Virus record (IMG/VR): IMGVR_UViG_3300034021_001618 | Span: 1-39,845 of that record | Source: a virus | Reading direction: 5' to 3' (one strand) | Length of the DNA stretch: 39,845 nucleotides | Part shown: one piece after another, positions 37,225 through 39,845 of the stretch | Layout: the number at the start of each line of letters is the position of its first letter | How positions within the stretch are numbered: the first letter of the stretch is position 1 | The notes under the pieces: model-generated | Told to the model about the DNA's origin: nothing | Seen by the model: only the letters and a program-made list of their open reading frames with translations | The model's database searches: none | Made by a program: the position numbers and the translations under genes

Positions 37225-38729
37225 TTTACATTTACTATATTAAAAGTTAATTGTTTCTTATAAGTATCCTTCTCACCTGAAGTGTTCACTTGGATATCAA
37301 CATAATATTGATTTGGTATTTTGTCTCTCATATCAAATATGAAATAATACTCGTTGGGGGTTCTATTTATCGGAGTCCAATCTTGAACTTGGACTTCTGT
37401 GGTGCCCTCTTTTACGTAAACCCTATAAAATGCTGAGATATTTTCTAACAGCACTTGCCCTGTGTATGCCTTTTTAATTGTCACCCCTACCTTTCTGATA
37501 TCAGTATTTAAAATTTGTTCATTTTGGAGGATACCATAAAAATCAAATCCATATATTGAAGGTTCTTTTGATTGTGAACCTATTTGTATACCAGCACTGT
37601 ATTGTTGAAGTATAAACTGATTTGTAACATTTGGTAAAGGTTGTCCGTTTATAGTTAGACCGGACCAAACGTCAAAGTATTCACATGGAGTTGCTCCTGT
37701 GAATCCATCAGGAATAATTACCTCATATACCCCTTTTGTTCTCAAACAAGTTGTTAGAGAACCCATACCACTTACAGCAACTCCAAGTCTATCTTCAATC
37801 CTAACGAACGGAAGCGTGTCTAAATTCGACAAATCTCCGTTTTGGTATACATAGAGATACAATTTATTTTGTTGGTTTTTTAGGAAGATATTTCTATCGT
37901 CCTTGATGTAATCGTCGTAGTTGGTAAGAAGATAAGGTTGGTAGAACGTTTGAGTATGTCTTGAGAAAAAGGCAACCGAATAACTGTCTGTCAAACCTGT
38001 TATATTTTCAACTTGTGGAAAATATGCAATACCCCATCCTGTAACACCTGTAATTGTTCCATCTAAAATTCCATTTATTTCAGATGTCATGTCCATGTTT
38101 ATATCCTCATTACCGAACTCGAAATGTTGTTGGTCTATGATTGTTAGGGCTGAAAAATTTACAACACCCAAATTTTTGTTGTTATAAACTCCTGGCTCAG
38201 ACCAATTGTCCACAGTCGAAGTTTGGTACCAATTTGAAGGTCTTGTAGAGAAAGCTCTTGGGTCAACGTATGTCAAAGGATTCGCACCACCTTGAGCACT
38301 ATTTTGGTTGATATTGAAATCATTATAATCATATCCTACACCCTCGTCCCAAGGTTGTGTTGAACCTGTGTTTCCACTGAAAAGTGGGATTCTAAACAAA
38401 AATAAATCAAATGAAGTTGCTCTTCTTCTTTCGTTTGACATGAATGTATTCAATAATTCATTATCAAATGATGAGGTATTTGTCATTTTCAAAGTGTGAG
38501 TCAAACCACTTATACCAGGCGTACAACCCGTAGATATTACTCCACTTTGTATATTTGAAATTAAAAGAGATAAATCTAAATCAAATAAAAATCTTGTAAA
38601 TCCGTAGTTGGGTATTACAAAATCAGAAGCACCAAAGTTCAATTCGATTACAGGATTTCTTCCTGTATTTACGTAAGAATTTGAAATAATGGTATTATTT
38701 TTATCAATATAGGACCTTAAAATTGACAT
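37221..38729 (-). CDS. Large beta-rich virion-type protein
   Basis: 502 aa. Begins MSILRSYIDKNNTIISNSYVNTGRNPVIELNFG. The body is rich in T, N, G, Y and aromatic residues with short strands (RFLFDLDLSLLISNIQ, HTLKMTNTSSFDN, FFSRHTQTFYQPYLLTNY, EVIIPDGFTGATPCEYFDVW) and the C-terminus resembles Ig-like strands (YRVYVKEGTTEVQVQDWTPI...YFIFDMRD, YVDIQVNTSGEK). No signal peptide. Composition and neighbours suggest a tail, baseplate or fibre-associated structural protein; no specific homologue recognised. A TATTTAT box lies 11 nt before the ATG. Confidence 0.6.
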   Translation of the reverse strand: MSILRSYIDKNNTIISNSYVNTGRNPVIELNFGASDFVIPNYGFTRFLFDLDLSLLISNIQSGVISTGCTPGISGLTHTLKMTNTSSFDNELLNTFMSNERRRATSFDLFLFRIPLFSGNTGSTQPWDEGVGYDYNDFNINQNSAQGGANPLTYVDPRAFSTRPSNWYQTSTVDNWSEPGVYNNKNLGVVNFSALTIIDQQHFEFGNEDINMDMTSEINGILDGTITGVTGWGIAYFPQVENITGLTDSYSVAFFSRHTQTFYQPYLLTNYDDYIKDDRNIFLKNQQNKLYLYVYQNGDLSNLDTLPFVRIEDRLGVAVSGMGSLTTCLRTKGVYEVIIPDGFTGATPCEYFDVWSGLTINGQPLPNVTNQFILQQYSAGIQIGSQSKEPSIYGFDFYGILQNEQILNTDIRKVGVTIKKAYTGQVLLENISAFYRVYVKEGTTEVQVQDWTPINRTPNEYYFIFDMRDKIPNQYYVDIQVNTSGEKDTYKKQLTFNIVNVK

Positions 38730-38740
38730 TACTTTTCTTT

Positions 38741-38747
38741 ATAAATA
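38741..38747 (-). promoter_or_regulatory. TATTTAT box upstream of 38729
   Basis: ATAAATA on the plus strand, 11 nt from the ATG; it ends where the stop codon of the upstream minus-strand gene begins. Confidence 0.5.
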
Positions 38748-39845
38748 TCAATTCAATCGAATATTTGAGTTCAATATTTTTCTTCTTGCACTTTGCATCA
38801 TTCGGTCCAAATCTTCTACTTGGATTCCTGATTGAGTTTTTGATACAGGTGCTAAACCAGGATATGCGTGGGTATGGGAAACTAAGAAGTTATAAATCAA
38901 GTTGATTAGTTCGAGTAATTCTTCACCTCGAACCATACTTGATGTATTGGATTGTATAGTTTCTGTGAATGCAGACTCGGCGATTCCGTAAACTGAATTT
39001 GCAAAATTTATTTTTTGTTTTCCTTCAATATCAGAGTCTTGCGATAATAGGTAAATTTTTTGACCACCCAAAGCTGCCAAAGTATTAGGTTGGTATTTAA
39101 AATTACTAGTTTTTACTTCTTGAATTTGAACCTTGGAAGGTAATCCAACTGTATCTTTTTTCCAAATCAATCCATAACCACCCGGGTCTGCGGTATTCAG
39201 TTTTGTACCGTTGTATACTATTTTCAGATTTCTTTTCGAATTTACATTTATGTTTGATATACCAGAAGATGGATTTATTATGTTATACATCTCAACGGTT
39301 GGTCGGAAAAAAATCGGAAATTTATTTGTTGACTCAGAAAATAATTGAGCTCCCGTTCTACTCACATTACTTTGATTACACGTTGATATATATGAATTTA
39401 TAAACCCTATTGTGTCTATCATCGATAATTGAGTGAAATTTTCCGTATCAATTAAAAATTTATCGGCAACAGAAACCTCTGTGGTCACTGTAAAATTATC
39501 TGTATTGTATTTAACTGATGGTTTCAGTGAGTATAGATATACAGAACCATTAAATCTATTTGCATTATTTTCAGGATTGTTGATAACCCATTCTATTAAA
39601 TAATTTACTAACAAGGTAATAGGTGTGGTAGAAATAATTTTCTGAGTTTCTTCACCCGACTTTGTTCTGTCAAAATTAGAAAGTTGTAAGAAAGCTCGGT
39701 TCGGATTAGAAACCGCAACAGTATTTGATTGAGGTGGTTCTGAAAATTTACCCGCCCGTAAAATCAATTCATTCTTTTTTACAATCACATCCGCACTTCC
39801 TCTACCCAAAAGTGCATTGTCAAGTGGTTCAGGATAAATTCCGGC
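38748..39845 (-). CDS. Virion structural protein, possibly baseplate-related (5' end outside window)
   Basis: At least 366 aa. The frame remains open to the window edge (AGIYPEPLDNALLGRGSADV...), so the true start lies beyond 39845. Visible features: LGRGSADVIVKKNELILRAGK near the N-terminus, VYLYSLKPS, a FINSYISTC region, and a C-terminal helical part ending with LLELINLIYNFLVSHTHAYPGLAPVSKTQSG, VEDLDRMMQSARRKI. The SHTHAYPG segment recalls His-rich turns in phage baseplate and fibre proteins. This type of protein is found in T4-like phages, but I cannot name it with confidence. Confidence 0.6.
   Translation of the reverse strand, partial: AGIYPEPLDNALLGRGSADVIVKKNELILRAGKFSEPPQSNTVAVSNPNRAFLQLSNFDRTKSGEETQKIISTTPITLLVNYLIEWVINNPENNANRFNGSVYLYSLKPSVKYNTDNFTVTTEVSVADKFLIDTENFTQLSMIDTIGFINSYISTCNQSNVSRTGAQLFSESTNKFPIFFRPTVEMYNIINPSSGISNINVNSKRNLKIVYNGTKLNTADPGGYGLIWKKDTVGLPSKVQIQEVKTSNFKYQPNTLAALGGQKIYLLSQDSDIEGKQKINFANSVYGIAESAFTETIQSNTSSMVRGEELLELINLIYNFLVSHTHAYPGLAPVSKTQSGIQVEDLDRMMQSARRKILNSNIRLN

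Overview
The window looks like a stretch of a large T4-type (myovirus-like) phage genome infecting a member of Bacteroidota. The evidence for a phage is a head module with the T4 order: terminase large subunit, portal, small core-like protein, S80 prohead protease, acidic scaffold, gp23-like major capsid protein. There are also six tRNA genes and many small genes of unknown function. The evidence for a Bacteroidota host is of three kinds: promoters matching TTTG-N19-TAnnTTTG, a near absence of Shine-Dalgarno sequences, and Flavobacteria-style exported proteins (signal peptides ending in FAQ or FGQ, an Oar-like TonB-dependent receptor). The left edge holds the 3' end of a gene. The right edge cuts the 5' end of a virion gene.

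Layout. 1-870: tRNAs Trp, Ile2/Met(CAU), Gln, His and Ser, with a small PQ-loop-type membrane protein whose C-terminus is encoded inside the tRNA-Ser gene. 950-5610: small lipoprotein, M15-type peptidase, DUF2061 membrane protein, HAD-like phosphatase, small unknowns, a 492-aa conserved phage protein, tRNA-Arg, a 4-TM membrane protein and a DoxX-like protein. 5710-9816: an intact Oar-like outer-membrane receptor, a 37-aa membrane microprotein and a small outer-membrane-type protein. 9909-10976: YkgJ-type Cys-cluster protein and a GIY-YIG homing endonuclease. 11014-16603: a protein-turnover island with tmRNA, an M20-type peptidase, an HExxH metallopeptidase, a ClpC-like unfoldase and Hsp20. 16620-17452: an Asp/Asn-hydroxylase-like oxygenase and a KTSC protein. 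17474-35314: structural and packaging genes, with a phage-encoded ribosomal protein bS21 on the opposite strand and a tandem array of small DUF4494-like proteins. 35360-39845: small unknowns and two large virion-type genes on the minus strand.

Regulation. A box TATTTAT, always oriented with the gene, precedes most transcription units. In several genes the start codon lies only 4-5 nt downstream of this box, or of a host-like TAnnTTTG box, which predicts leaderless mRNAs. Terminator hairpins often sit directly upstream of the next promoter box. The TonB receptor and its neighbouring outer-membrane gene carry the same phage-type box and an identical 21-nt spacer, which argues that they belong to the phage programme.

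Most notable points: (1) a tmRNA with an extended, non-ALAA tag beside a ClpC-like unfoldase that keeps a ClpP-docking IGF loop; (2) phage bS21 together with predicted leaderless genes; (3) a full-length TonB-dependent receptor on a phage; (4) several proteins, including enzymes, that begin with short helices ending in [IL]-x-E sites resembling T4 capsid-targeting and prohead-protease signals.
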